A program made the position numbers and the translations under genes. The notes under the pieces are model-generated. The model was not told the DNA's origin. It did not search any database and saw only the letters and a program-made list of their open reading frames with translations. From Tomocerus qinae (taxonomy: Eukaryota > Arthropoda > Collembola > Entomobryomorpha > Tomoceridae): DNA of 64,000 bases. Of the stretch, positions 24,650-38,300 are shown in pieces (within the stretch, counting starts at the first letter, position 1; each line of letters opens with the position of its first letter). Location of the stretch: NCBI GenBank assembly GCA_020055645.1, contig CM034548.1:29314201-29378200 (forward strand), written 5' to 3'.

Positions 24650-26839
24650 TATAATTCACGTATTGATTTGGATCTATAATTAAAGATACCGTCCAAACTT
24701 TGTTGTAGAATTGTACCTAACCATTACCGTATTGTCTTCTATAGTAGACCGGGTCTGTACTATTAAATTTTGCTGAAATTAATCAAAATAGAATCTGTAA
24801 ATGGAACAATGACCACTATTATAATCAAAGTAATTATTATGTAATTAAATATCTGGCGAGTATTTTTATGTCCTTAAATCTTGCTAAAATGTACACCAAT
24901 ATTTAGTTTAGGATTTTACCAATATTACAGATATGGACATGGCTTTCTAATAAAATGCCGAGATACCAATTACGACGACTCTTGTATCATCCACATCAGT
25001 TAACCGCATTAGGACGTTTAGAGTCTTGAGTCTCATATTTTATATTTCTTTTTAGGGCTCAATTTTATGTTCAACATCATTAGCACCCTTCAGTATCAGG
25101 GCAACAGCTATTTTAGCTTATTGGATATAACAGATTATTTAGCTAGGTCGTTGAAGGGTCGTTTGTATTTTAGCTGTATTCAACAAGTATTAATTGGTTA
25201 CCATGGTTTCTCACATTTATCAAGAAGGTAAATAAAAACTTTATCCTTTTTATCCACGTTGGAGTGGATAAAGTTTCGACGATAGATTAGCCTTTCGCGC
25301 CACAAAAATCTATCCGTTTCGCATGCGCAATAAGGAGATAAGAATTTTATTAGCGTTTTTAGCTTTTTAATCGATTTTAGCTACTTGCGTTGAAGGGTGC
25401 TATTGTATAAATTGTGGTCGATATTTCATCGATATTTGACACATTATGCGTGCATCGTATATGGCATATGAGTAGAGACAGATACTAATGTGTTCATCAC
25501 ATTAGTGTTTGTGTCTCTCCGGGTTGTGGGTACTACTTTATGGATAATCTCAACTGGAAGGTTAACATGGTACATATTGTATACTTTTGGGAAGTTTAAC
25601 TTCTCGCACTGTACTGATATAAAAAGTATAATAAAACGTCTTGTCGTTTTAAGTCTTAAACTAAAAAGCAACCCTCCCAGCAGAGTTCACTTTACAATGG
25701 GAATAAAGTTTTCACTCAAGTGAAATGAGAGGGAGAGTACAGATGAATGTCTATCTTATTGCTATGGAATTGTTCTTATTTACCACTTTGGATGACTATA
25801 TATATACAGAGACTAATTAAGAGCACATACTCCGATGAAAAATATATAGAGGTATATTTTGAAAACAACTAGATGATATATTCGTATATAGTTTCATCGA
25901 AATCCATTTATCGCGGAGATTCATGCAGTAAATATGAACCACTTAGAGAATATTATTGTACCGTAGCTATTGGATCATAGGTGGTTTGGATCACTTTTGT
26001 TTGACTGCTCACATAACTCAGAATACACCTAAGAATTGTAAAAGGAGTCAAATCCAATACCATTACACTTCATGCGTAGATTCACCTTGACTTGCGATTG
26101 GAATAAAGTTGAAATGTAAAAGGAGCCCTGAAAATGATAGTACAGTATTCTTTCGTTCGTAAATATCTTATTGGTTGTCGTCACAAAAAGCAGATATAGG
26201 CAAGTACCCACGTTAAACAAAAATATAACATTTTTAAATGGAATATATGTATTTGCTTGTACATTTATTGACTTTTTTTGAGCTTTAAGCTTTTCTATAC
26301 TCTCTAGAGTATATCCAACAAATCTAGTTATATATTTACTTGAAAGACTCGATTATTTACGGAGTGTCATAAATTCATAAAATAGATGCGTAGGCAAATG
26401 GATCAATTCAATCTCATAGACGATCTGTGACGAATTCGAATTGTGCGCTGTCTACTCATGGATAATTGAGTTTATATTGAACAATTTGGTTTCTTTTACT
26501 TCTCTTAGTGCTAAATCCAATCAGTTTTATTACGTACATAGAAATGGATCGATTAGCTCGACGTTGAATGTATAGTGATAATACTTTATCATTCCAGCGT
26601 TAAACAAACCTATAGCATTTACAATTCTTAAATGCATTATGGGATGAATAGATAGGAGTTTGTGCCTGTTCGTTCCAACTTCTGAAGAAAGATCAAATAT
26701 AAAGATGCTCGGAATATGAGAAAATCTTAATTGAAACCTGATATCACTGGATTTATTTCTCAAGATTTCTTTTGGTTCTGCATTCGTAGACAATATGGAA
26801 TTCTGATATGCATTATTACATTTTTGTTACTATTTGTAC

Positions 26840-26867
26840 TATAGTAATTCATGTTGGAATTACTATA
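26840..26867. repeat. Perfect 11-bp inverted repeat with 6-nt loop
   Basis: Arms tatagtaattc (26840-26850) and gaattactata (26857-26867) are exact reverse complements around atgttg. No gene end is near. Confidence 0.65.
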
Positions 26868-28840
26868 ACTTTATGAATGGTTATTTCCATTGGTTTAAGC
26901 TCATGATTTCCAGGCAATAGAGTTTGCAACATTCACATTCCCCACTGGCTAAATATAAATGACTTTTTGAGTAATATCTACAGTAATATAGACATCTTGC
27001 AGAAAATGAAGGTTTTCTTTGGAATTAGAAGTATGGAAGTAAGTTCTCTATCACTTTGGTACATAATATTTCCCGACATGCCTGGCAGAGTCAAATCAAT
27101 TCTCTGATATTCATTTCTAAAACTGATTGATGCCAACAGTAAACAAATTCGTTCTGGAAAATCTCAATTTAAAACGGGGGATACTTCTTATTTTTATTAC
27201 AGATATAAAATTGCCAAGTATATAGTAATTTTGCAATGTTGATACTAGGCAACTCTATTTTATTAAGATACATGTCGAGAAAATCATCAGTTTTCATGCA
27301 AAGTCCGGTAGCTATAATATACAAAAGGAAATAACATGTAATACATACTTAGCTACCCAGCGGAGACTATCAATGCTAATACCCACTTACATTTCATAGA
27401 TTGCATTTGAGGATTTTTCTGGCTTAGTTGCAGATCCCTCTTTGCCAGTTGGGTAATTGAGTAGTACCGTTCACATATTTAATGAAATACAGTAGTAATA
27501 TTTTATATGTAATACTACACAGCTACTCTCATTGCAATGCAATGAATTTCATTAAGTTGGACATAGAGCTGCGTATTGTACGGAGGAATATAGTACGTAG
27601 AGTGCGTAACCCTGAAGGGCCTTCCGTTCTTTTCTATTTATTATTTTTATCTGCCAAACAACTTGGTTCGAACCAAATCCATTTGGGTGGTCGATTCACT
27701 CACTTTGTGCCCACATTCATTCACATTACTTCAAATCACATCACAGCTCAGCTCATTCTATCAACTGACGAACTAAGGGCACCAATATCAACATCTACGA
27801 TCACCAAAACACAGAACTATTATAATATACATAATATAAAGCAGGGAGACATATATTCACTATTATATTTATGTGTTTATAACACTCCAGCATTATTCTG
27901 TTGCTCACAAAATATATACTACACTTTATCATTCTCTACACTATATTAATCCAAGTAAATGTCGCACGAAAGACAACCCAATAAAATTTACAAAGGACGT
28001 AGTAGCATCGAAGAACATTTGGACAAAATAGGCTTCTGCTGCTCCCTAAATATATACAGATATCATTCTGTATCGATTTTAAATTTCCGTAATTGAAATA
28101 CTAGATGTTGACGTCTATTGCAAAGGAGGGCATTCAAAATAGCGAAAGGCAATGACAGTATTTACTTGATGTAATCTAATTTTAGTACTAATTATTTGGA
28201 AAATTAATTGATTTATCTTGATACTAGATGTTATAGGTCCAAATGAAATATTATAGCAATTTTAGCAGTTGCGTTTTAGTTGACATGAAAATTAGATCCT
28301 TGCTTACCAAACATGATCAAACAGCAGCGTATTCCTTTTCCCTAGTCATTTCGGTGCCTTTAAACATTTTTAGACATGATTTAATTAAATGTTTCAAAAC
28401 GAATTATTACACTCTACATGACATAATATCAGTGCTACGTTCTAAATTTTTCATGTAATATATATTTTACTTCCTTTTCCTAAACCGACATTGGGCTTTT
28501 AACGGAGAGAAAATTAATTAATTCAGCCTCTCACTTCATTATGAATTTACATACCATTACATTTCACGTTACATTACTCCCACCATAAATAATTTGGTAT
28601 CTATCTTCAGTATAGGAATAGTATTAAATAATGGCCGAGGTAGTTTACAGTAAAACTCTAGGTTCACTCACCACTCACCATAACATATCATCACAATATA
28701 AAGCTGTTCTGTTGTTACTTGTATGGATGTATCTCTTATGTGTATTTGCTTTGAACGTCAGCGTAACGCTCCCTTAGTCAGAGAAAACGATAAAATAATT
28801 TCACAAGAGGCTAAAATTTGGAAAAATTTTCTAATATCTA

Positions 28841-28965
28841 TACCAATTTGCCCAATTCAGTCCAATTCGGTCCAATTCAATCCAATTCAGTCCAATTCGG
28901 ACCAATTCCGTCCATATGGGTTCAATTCGGTCCCATTCGTTCCAATTCGGTCCAATTCAGTCCAA
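28841..28965. repeat. 10-bp tandem repeat, ~12.5 units, AATT in phase
   Basis: The consensus unit is TCCAATTCGG (often TCCAATTCAG). Units start every 10 bp from 28841 with no insertion or deletion, and only substitutions separate them; the most divergent is tccatatggg at 28911. Because 10 is not a multiple of 3 and the unit carries no stop, the array is open in more than one frame as a 10-residue peptide repeat (NSVQFGPIQS-like). That explains the overlapping ORFs here, which I do not call as genes. AATT recurs about once per helical turn, which predicts curved DNA. Confidence 0.9.
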
Positions 28966-31900
28966 ACAAGAAATTCTTCCGTATGAAAGTCGAGGATATA
29001 GTTAGAAATCCTTTAATATTTTACTACATACCCAGTATAATTATATTATGAAAATAGAATAAATGGGGCTGCAGGTTGTATGTGGTATGTAGACGAAGTG
29101 GAAGTGAATAATATAACTTTATTAAATTTCGCCAAATTAAGGGTCAAATTACTAAACGAAACAGAAGCCGGGTGAAATGAGATGTTTGAACTTACAGTAG
29201 TAGACGGTCGCAATTACTACGCATTTCCGTTAATTTATAAAGGAGAAGGTAATGATATGCATTATGCAGATATCATCTCTGGAGGTCTGTAGTGGAGTGT
29301 TCATTCATTCTTTTGCAGTCATAAATAATCAGAATGGCCATTATGATAATAGTATTCATTGCACGACTAACGGAAGGAAATAGGAGCTCTTCAAGTTGCA
29401 CTACGTGTGATATCTCAATCTCGGAAAAACCAACTAAATAGAGCCGTAAATACGATTTTTCTATTTAAGTAAGGAGTAAATACGTTAGCTAATCTTGAAT
29501 AGCAGTAGCAATAGTGAATTACATGCGTGGCCTGCCGGAGGGAGTCAAGTGAAGAGTGATGTTTCTGAAGCAGAGCCGAGTGATACGAAATTCTCTTGAC
29601 AAACCTTAAATTATATTTTATGCAGCAATAGTTGACGTTCCGAATTTCATACACAGTCGAAAGTTATTGTCATCTAGCATCAGATCTCTAAAAGTAGTCT
29701 TATTGTAGTAGTGCTGAATACGTTGAGCAGATTACAGATGCAAGATTCAGTTTGTAGACTCTGCGTAGTCAACTCAAATAAATAATTTCAGTCTCCCCAT
29801 TTTCATTCGCTCTAATATCCCTCTACTACATAAATAAATACAGATTAATTTTTATTCTTGTCTGTCTAGACCTTTTCTAGTCCTACCCTAGCCGCTCTCT
29901 CTACTATTCCTCTTTGTCTCAAGGCGTAACTTTTCTCATTCTACTTAGCCAGGGAAGAGAAATTTTTTGCCTACCATATTGTCGTTTCTTTCATTTCACA
30001 GTGATAAATCTCAGTTTATTTGTAATATTTCTTAGTTTACTAACATCACAATGGACTTTGTTGAAATTTAAGTTAAATTTTGTTGCTCTTGAAAATCTTT
30101 CTCATGCTAATCAAATAATCCAGTAATTTACACCATTAGAGAAGTATATTTAACTTTTGGTTGTCAGTAGAAAAATTTAACCAATTTTTGTATAATCTTT
30201 TTAAAATAAACAATTACAGTTTCTAATCCAAAATACTTGATATCCCATACTTGATATACAAAATAAATGAAGTTATACTTGATATACATAAATATTAATA
30301 GGAAATTATATCTAAATACGATACACGTTTTAAAATAGTTTTTAATGAATCAGAAGATATTTACGTGAAAATACATTAGAATTTATTTGAGAGTAGTATA
30401 TTAATATTGTTTTGGCTAAAAGGCGATTTGACTGTTTTATTTTGGAAACCTTTTAAGTAGAGTTAAGTAATGTTTACCATGGGGCCAAAAGTTATACAAG
30501 TGCTAAGTTGTCCTACCTCGTTGAAAATAATTACTTGCCAGGGAAACTGGGCCGGTATTCCTAAATTTTTGAGTTTGCATGTGTTCATAGGACTGTTGGA
30601 GTGTTAACTAATGTTATGCTACAGATATATTCGTACATGACATTTCCCAAATTGTGACATAGAATGTTCAAAGTTTCAACTAAGCCAAAATTGTAATATT
30701 TGTGTGTATTACGTAATAATATAGTGTGACTAAGTGTCACAGAAATTTCAGTGCTCTAGTTCTTGTTGGCTCTGTGCGTCTTCTAAAAGGTAAACGGAGA
30801 GAAAGCAAAGTTAAAGTTTACGAGGAGAGCTTTCACAGTATATAAATTATATTGTAGGGAGCCAGCAAGTAAGTTGGTGAGAATGTCTTGGTGTTGCTTT
30901 ATGAAATGTACTTTACACACTTCTGTTCTCACCCCAGTCAAAGTATATAGTAATGTCATGAGCATTATACATTTTGTGCGTATAATGCTATGACTATGAT
31001 GTGTAGTCGTATTTACTTGTATTTGCTCATTTGCCCCATGGAAGGAATGGGATATGAGCCAGGGAGTGAGTCGAGTTGTCGGTGGAACGAAAGGGCAAGC
31101 CAAGTCAAAGGAGAAGAGGCGACCGCATCTTCTTTCCATAGGGAGATTAATGCAGAGCAATGGGATGGAATAGCAAAAGTGAGCAAAGTGAAATAAGAAG
31201 TAGAACTGTTTTTTCGAGTGCTAAACTCGCATTTGGTTGTGCTTTGTGAATTTCTGAATCTTCGCCTCGCCGCCTCGCTTCGTTGGCATGAGAAACAGCT
31301 TTCTTGGCGAAATTTGACAGCTCCTGTTATGACTTCCTCCACTCTACTTTCGATTCCGCACTTATTTTTCTATCCCTATCAATATTCCCTACACAGCAGA
31401 TATTTATTATCTCCCACTATTCAAATACATCAGGACCAACATAATGTACATTTAGTATACGAATATTTTGGCAATTTTTTATTCCACTCATTCTAACTGG
31501 TCAAATTATAAAAAGTTCTACTTTTAAAAATATCACCTTCTAGTTTAGCTCTCTGTTTCTTACTTTCAATCTAAGTAGTACATGTGCATGAGAGGATTGT
31601 GAGGAAATGGGAGACTATTTAATTAATTAACTACATTTATTTACACTTCCTACACAAAATTTTCTATCAATTTGAATAGATTAATTTTCACCATTCATTG
31701 GCATTTATAAATGACTTGCGTTTCTATTACAGTATATTTAATGACTAATGAGAGACCCAGACAGAGGCTAATAGGAACACTCACGCTATAATTATTAGCA
31801 ACCATAAGGAAGCAATCATTTTTTACCTCAATCCTATTTCAACCAAATAGATTATAACTTAGATTGCATTCATTGCACAGCGTATTTATATAGAGCATCA

Positions 31901-32281
31901 ACCAGACTGGGTAAAATGCATAGGAACACGCCAACATTTAAAAGAACTGCATTTAAAATGAGAATCAACCCAACTCCGTGAGTCATAGTATCAGAATACA
32001 GAAATAACCAGACGATTATCATCCAAAATATACTTATTATATTCTAGAACCTAGCCTTTACCTGCCTATAAGGTGAATTAAACACACAAGCCTTAAGTAT
32101 AATTACAATAATTACTTTCGTGAGTATAAATCTTAGAATATTACCCTGTCTGCTACCAAATGCAATTGAAGTAAGATACTAATAGGACCTTTTAGAGTAG
32201 TAAATAGATAAAGTAGTAGGAGTCGGCTTCTCGTCCCCTGCATGGCTGTAGTATTTGTATATTGTTATTCCCACAGAGCAA

Positions 32282-32308
32282 TCCACAGGCCCACGAGCTC
32301 CCTGTGGA
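32282..32308. repeat. GC-rich 8-bp inverted repeat
   Basis: Arms tccacagg (32282-32289) and cctgtgga (32301-32308) pair perfectly around an 11-nt loop. Such a GC-rich stem is unusual in this AT-rich background. Its role is unknown. Confidence 0.5.
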
Positions 32309-35300
32309 AATTAAATGTGAAATATTGACCTTTTCTAATCAAGAGTATAGTTAGGGAGAGATTAAGACGTTCCAAAATGTCTTGATTGAATGAAATGAAA
32401 GACAAAAGATTCCACGAGTTCTATACAGTGGATTCCTACTTATTGTATCTGTAGTGGAGCCAAGCTTTACTCTCAATCAGTAGTTTCGCTCGATGAACTG
32501 CCCCTGAATGCTGTTAAGATACTTCATGATGACAACGCAATGTTCATTCAGGAAAAGTTCATTTCATTAAATCCATTGCAATGCCAATGCTACTGCAACA
32601 TCCCTTTACTTGCATCTTCTCATTACATTTGTCTCATTTTGGAAATTATAAAAATGGATATTTTATTTAACATGAAATATTATAGTTAATTTTTCTGTGA
32701 TAGAATGCCATACAGAAATTGTATTCCGAGATGAATATACTATTGTGAATGTTATTAGCAGAGAAACGAAATTTATCAGATTGAATTGACTGGGAAGCAT
32801 TAAATTTGAAAAAGTGTTGGTGCACAATGCATAAAAAGTTGGGAATTTTAAGAGGAAATTCTTTTGTGAAAGAACCGGTACATCTTCGGTGTTAGGAGTT
32901 AGAACTGAGTTGAGTTAAAAGTGACAAGAATAAATACGCTATTAACAAATCCTATAGAAAAGTTGTTGTGAAAGCTCAAAGCCCCGATTGGTAAAATTTA
33001 GTTTTGAGTATAGGTTATGTACTTACTAAGCCATAATATACTTTGTGGTAAGGATAGATTTAGCTAAGAACCTTTTCCATTATTTCAGTGGGAGTGATGC
33101 AATGTGAGGTCGAACGCATTTAACAGAAATGAATGGGAAAGTGATAAGAAATCTATTGGCTTGGTTATTACGTGTTGTGCTCTACGCACTTGTAAATATT
33201 ACTCGTATTAGTTTTTATTGATGTTCGGGTGTAGATAGGTAAGCATTGGTTTCTTCGTGTTTCATATTATACTTCTTTTCTCAAGACACGACAATAAATA
33301 TAAGAAAAAATCCAGTAAAAAATAGTATAGTATTTTGTGTATATGCAATAACAGAGGATTTCATTGTATTTATCTGTATTGTGATTCGGTATTCATCAGC
33401 CTATCTTCACAGGTACAATGCAGGGATATACAATGCACAGATAATGTTCAGAAAAGAAATAGGTAAGTATGAAGGACGGAGAATAGTGGAATCAGTCAGT
33501 CAGTCAGACGATGAGAACAAGTCAAAGGAAAGTGAACATGATAAAGAGTAGTGAAGGCAGGTGAATGAGAAGATCAATTAAAGTGAACAACGTTGTTGTA
33601 AGCTACCCACTCCATACCAGCTTAATTCTCACCAATATATTTACCTATACACTGCATTCACTATTCACTACCACAGAAAAAAATCTAAAAATCGCCATGT
33701 TCCCAAAATTCTCCGATATAATAACATAACTCAAACTTAAAAAATTAAGTATAAAATTTGGATTTTTAAAATAGCATCAACGTCAACGAAAAATTTTGAA
33801 AAAAAACAATTTTTTTCACTAAATAAAATAATTGTTATTTTTACAATTTCAGTGTTAATTCGGGATATACAAACTATAATTAATGCTCTAATAAAGGAAT
33901 CATTGACAAATAAATATTGAAAATTTGCAAATATTTTTTTTAACCTAGAGAAAGCAATATTACGTAAATCGATACAAAATAGATGAGCAACAACCGTCTC
34001 GTTCCCATATCTAATTTGTGTTCTTAGATACATATAGGTATTTAGTTCGTTTCACTAGATAGAGATTGTATTTTGTGAGCAATGAGACTTTCTTCAGGTG
34101 GAATTGACTTGGCAGCCAAGCAGAAGAAAAGAATAGCATTGAATAAGAATAGTTTTGATCTTATCTTCTCACGATATTCTTACTCACTCAGCTTCCTCAC
34201 TCACTCAACCGAATGCAATAGAAAAACAAAATATTCTATCAGTATACCTATAAAAGCAATATCCTACCTACAAGTAGTTTATAACTGTATACCTACTGCG
34301 TACTATTTGTATTTTGTATATAAAGGGTATTTATGAGGTTATTAAGAAAACATTAAATGCCAGTATAGAAAACTTAATCCAAAATCCGTCGGTCCAGTCT
34401 AGTCCGATCTGAAAAGATTGAAAGAAAACAATCAGGTTCTCTTCATTTATAAATATGATGTGTATTTTAATATCGACTAATATACCTATACGAGTGTAAT
34501 ATAAAATACAATTTCTCTTATCTCCTACTCTCCTAGTACTTTTGTTTATATAAGTTCTACTAGCAGTGTGTAGTCAGAAATAAGGAAACTATACAAAATA
34601 AGCATATGTATATTATCTTTTTTGTTATTATTAAGGTTCATTGAATAATTGTACTTTGGTATAGCCGGAAAATAACAAACAAGGTATAAGATCCCCGATA
34701 TTTTTTAGTGTGGTTAATGACGTTCTTAACATTGTATATGCACATGACTTGCCAAGCTTGATTCTAATCTTAAACATTTCAATGTAAATCTCATCAAAAT
34801 TTAAATACACATATCTCACAAATAAGACGCTCACTTGTCTAATCCATCATTTTTTATTTACGGAGGTTTACTTAAATAATTTTTAAATACTTTACCTGCC
34901 AATGTAAGCCTCCCTGTATACACTAAGTATCTATTTTCAGATACGTATCTTCAGTTTTTAATCTACCCTTACGTAAATAGAGAAGAAGAATAGATACGTG
35001 ATAGGTAACACTGCCTGTCCTTAGTGACGCTAATGATATGCAGAAAAATGCAGTACTTGTACTGTAGGAAGGACCAATAAAAATTAATTAATTATTCACT
35101 TCAGTATTTCATTACTGAGAAGGTTACACAAAGAATAATTACATGAAATAGTTATATTAATATATCTCCGTCGAATGCAAAGTAATTTGGATATACTGAA
35201 AAAAGTTAGGGTACATCTCTGGAGAGTTAATTAATGGTGGAAGGTAGAGATAGTTCGTTAAAATACGACTGCTAACACTAAGTACATAGCAAGCTACAAA

Positions 35301-38300
35301 TTCAAGACGGACACCTTCCCTACACTTTATTTATCTCATTTAAGGTTCATTTCTTAGGTTTTTATACAAGGGTTGTGTAGGGTTGCATTATGTAAAGTAA
35401 GGATGAGGCATGGCTATAATGTGCAGTTTGCTTTCAGTTCAACATTAATCAAGCTTGCTGCAGTCTCACATGAAAAATATTGATATTCCCCGAAGTCGGG
35501 ATTACAGTAATCCTGTCTGAAATGAAATGAAACGCTAATAAAAGCCTTTAGCAAATGACCTTGTCGCTGCTTATTCATTACATACTACTTCCCTTGCATT
35601 ATTAGTGCAGCGCTAGAAGTTTACACTACACGATATCACATCTCCTTCATTCTTAGCAAAAAATAATCACGGTAGGTAATTTAGGTAGGTAGGATGGTAT
35701 AAGTAGGTGCACTTACGTTCTAATGGCTTGCTTATAACCATCTTTTCAATATACAGAACAGAACGACATGGAGGAAACCAGATACAAATAATTCATCAAC
35801 AATCGGCTGCATCGAATCTACAATTTTCTTCAGGCTCATTGCTTCGCCAGTGATTGTTGGTATGCAGATGCATACTACTACACTATGCCATGTATAATGA
35901 AATGCAACATGCTTTCCTATCTCTAGCCTCTGCATATCCAGACTCCAGCAAAGCAATTCATTTTCTACACTGGTGTAATGTGATTAATACTACTATCGTT
36001 AAACAAGTATAATGCTCACTTATATATAATTCTACGCATCATTATCATTAGATATCAATTGAAAATTCTTCTTGCTTTGCAACTTCCCTACTTAATAAAC
36101 ACTCAACCACAGATACACATATCTAAGACTAGGTGAATACTGGATAACAACATAACATCAAAATAATGGGCAGCGACTGTAAAATACCTACACATCGCAT
36201 GTTTTCAAAATTCATTAGAGAAAGAGAAATTTGTCGACCTCAAGGAGTAAAGACGAGTGCGTGTGCAAATGTTTGAAATTTATTCAGTAGCCGATTTATA
36301 ATGAACGCGTGGAAACAAATATTTTGCTCGGAAGCACAACAACAGCCAGTTTAAAATATTACAAAGTTTTACGTTTTCAGTTTTCTATAGATTGGTGATT
36401 AACATTCTCTTTGAATTGGTTTCTTTTGAGAAAGATTGAAATTTGAAATGTTATTGACCAATTGCATGTTGCAAACAATCAGAAATGAAATGTTACTCTT
36501 AATTCAAGCAAAACAAGTATTGCCAATTAATATTATGATAACCAAGAGATTTGGATCCAGAGTGGAATAACAAAATGTGCATGACTGTTAAATATGATTA
36601 TGAATTTTAAAAGAAAAATATTTGCTTTTATTTTGTCAGTCTAAAATAGTATAGGGTTATGCTTAAAGAAGTTACTTCATGATTCCTGCAACCTTAAATG
36701 CTAATTTACAAACAAACAGGAACCAAAATCCTCTCCATCGTGGTATGACAGGATAGCTAACGAATAACAAGATTAGACATGAAATCCTATGTAATATGCT
36801 TGGCTACAAGCTCTGAGATCCATTTAATTTTATGTTTCCTTGGTAGTAACGTGTAGTGTGTGCGTATGAAATAAAAAGGAATAAATTCGGTTGAAATCAC
36901 ATATTGAAAAGGAGTGAGATGTGAAATTACATCTGTATTAGATGATGTAGGTAGAGAAGGTACTTTGAGTGGGCTCATAAAAATGAATGCACCGGAGGCA
37001 CACAAATAGTAATACTGGCACATGAATAAAAATGGGTAAGTTAGATCGACTGGTGTATAGTGTCAGGTAGAGCTGGGCAATTGTATTTAAGTAGATGCAC
37101 CTACGTATCGTAAAAAATATCTTGTCTTGTTGGTGGCCTTGGCGTCATTTAAATTAATGGCCATCCATCAATTAAAATTAGATGATGAGACGTAACCATT
37201 ACTCTTTGGCTTGTTGCACTTGCTTCGTTGCATTATTTAGAAATTTGTATTCATTCCGCGGTTGGTGCATTTCTCACTTATTAGATTGTTATCGATACGA
37301 ATTAAGTATGATGAATGTCTTATACTTATTGTTAGCATCCTTACTATCTCCCACAATTACTATTTATCATGGTACAAACACAACCTACAGAAGCTTAGCA
37401 GCAGCAACTGAGATTTGTAAAGTTCAGATGTGCTAACAATTGTCAGTTGGCTCTATTATACTACATATATACACTTGTATTGTATTATACACATTTTCCC
37501 CTCTCATCCAGAGGATATTAATTTGCTTACAAAGATAATCTTTACTTAAGGTGTCCTACTAGCCATGTAACAATAAAGCGATGATAGACTGTATAAATTA
37601 ATGATAATCTTTGCTATACAACTGTATTATCTAATTTCGTATGTCATCGCCTTTACTATGAACTATCCAAATGACAAAGATAAAAATAGCTACCAATTTT
37701 GAGTAGTAATAACGATAGTGAATTTAGTTCCATAGATCATTAGATTAGTACACATGTCTTTGAGTAGTAAGCAAGTCCGTATTTATTCATGGCAATAACA
37801 ATATTATTACAATAATTACTTATATACACCCTGCACAGTGCTTACTGCTGAGAAACTCAAGGAAATTGCAATTCATTATTTTTTGGCATCTTGAATATTT
37901 ATTTAGGAAAGGTTAACTATTAGCAAGTAGTACATAATATAATCATTTTGACACACGACGGAGACAATTAGCAATATAATTTGCATGGAAAAATTAGTTA
38001 GGGTCTGTCACGCACGTACGCATTGTGTGTATGTAAATATATTTGTAGCACGTATGTAGGTAAGTAAATGAAAAGTTGGTTGACAATCAGCTTCTCATAT
38101 TACCTAGATTGAGATGGGATCGAGAAGAGTTGACGAAATAAGAAAGCGAGTTGAGGAGTGAGCGCACGTGGAGTCTTTTGCTTTATTACCACTCCCCCAA
38201 TTTACTGACATACGGATGCCATAAACTACAACCCAATTTCGCCGTCTTTCCTTTCTGCTGCTGACAATGAGGAGCATCTCTGCAGTTGAAAGAAAGCAGT

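Noticed and set aside
27663..27676. TTGGTTCGAACCAA, resembling a tRNA T-arm word
   Set aside because: It is a simple palindrome; no acceptor stem, anticodon arm or D-arm sequence surrounds it.
28723..29051. Two overlapping ORFs with a repeating NSVQFGPIQ-like peptide
   Set aside because: They are produced by a stop-free 10-bp tandem repeat read in two frames, with no signal peptide, splice context or unique coding sequence.
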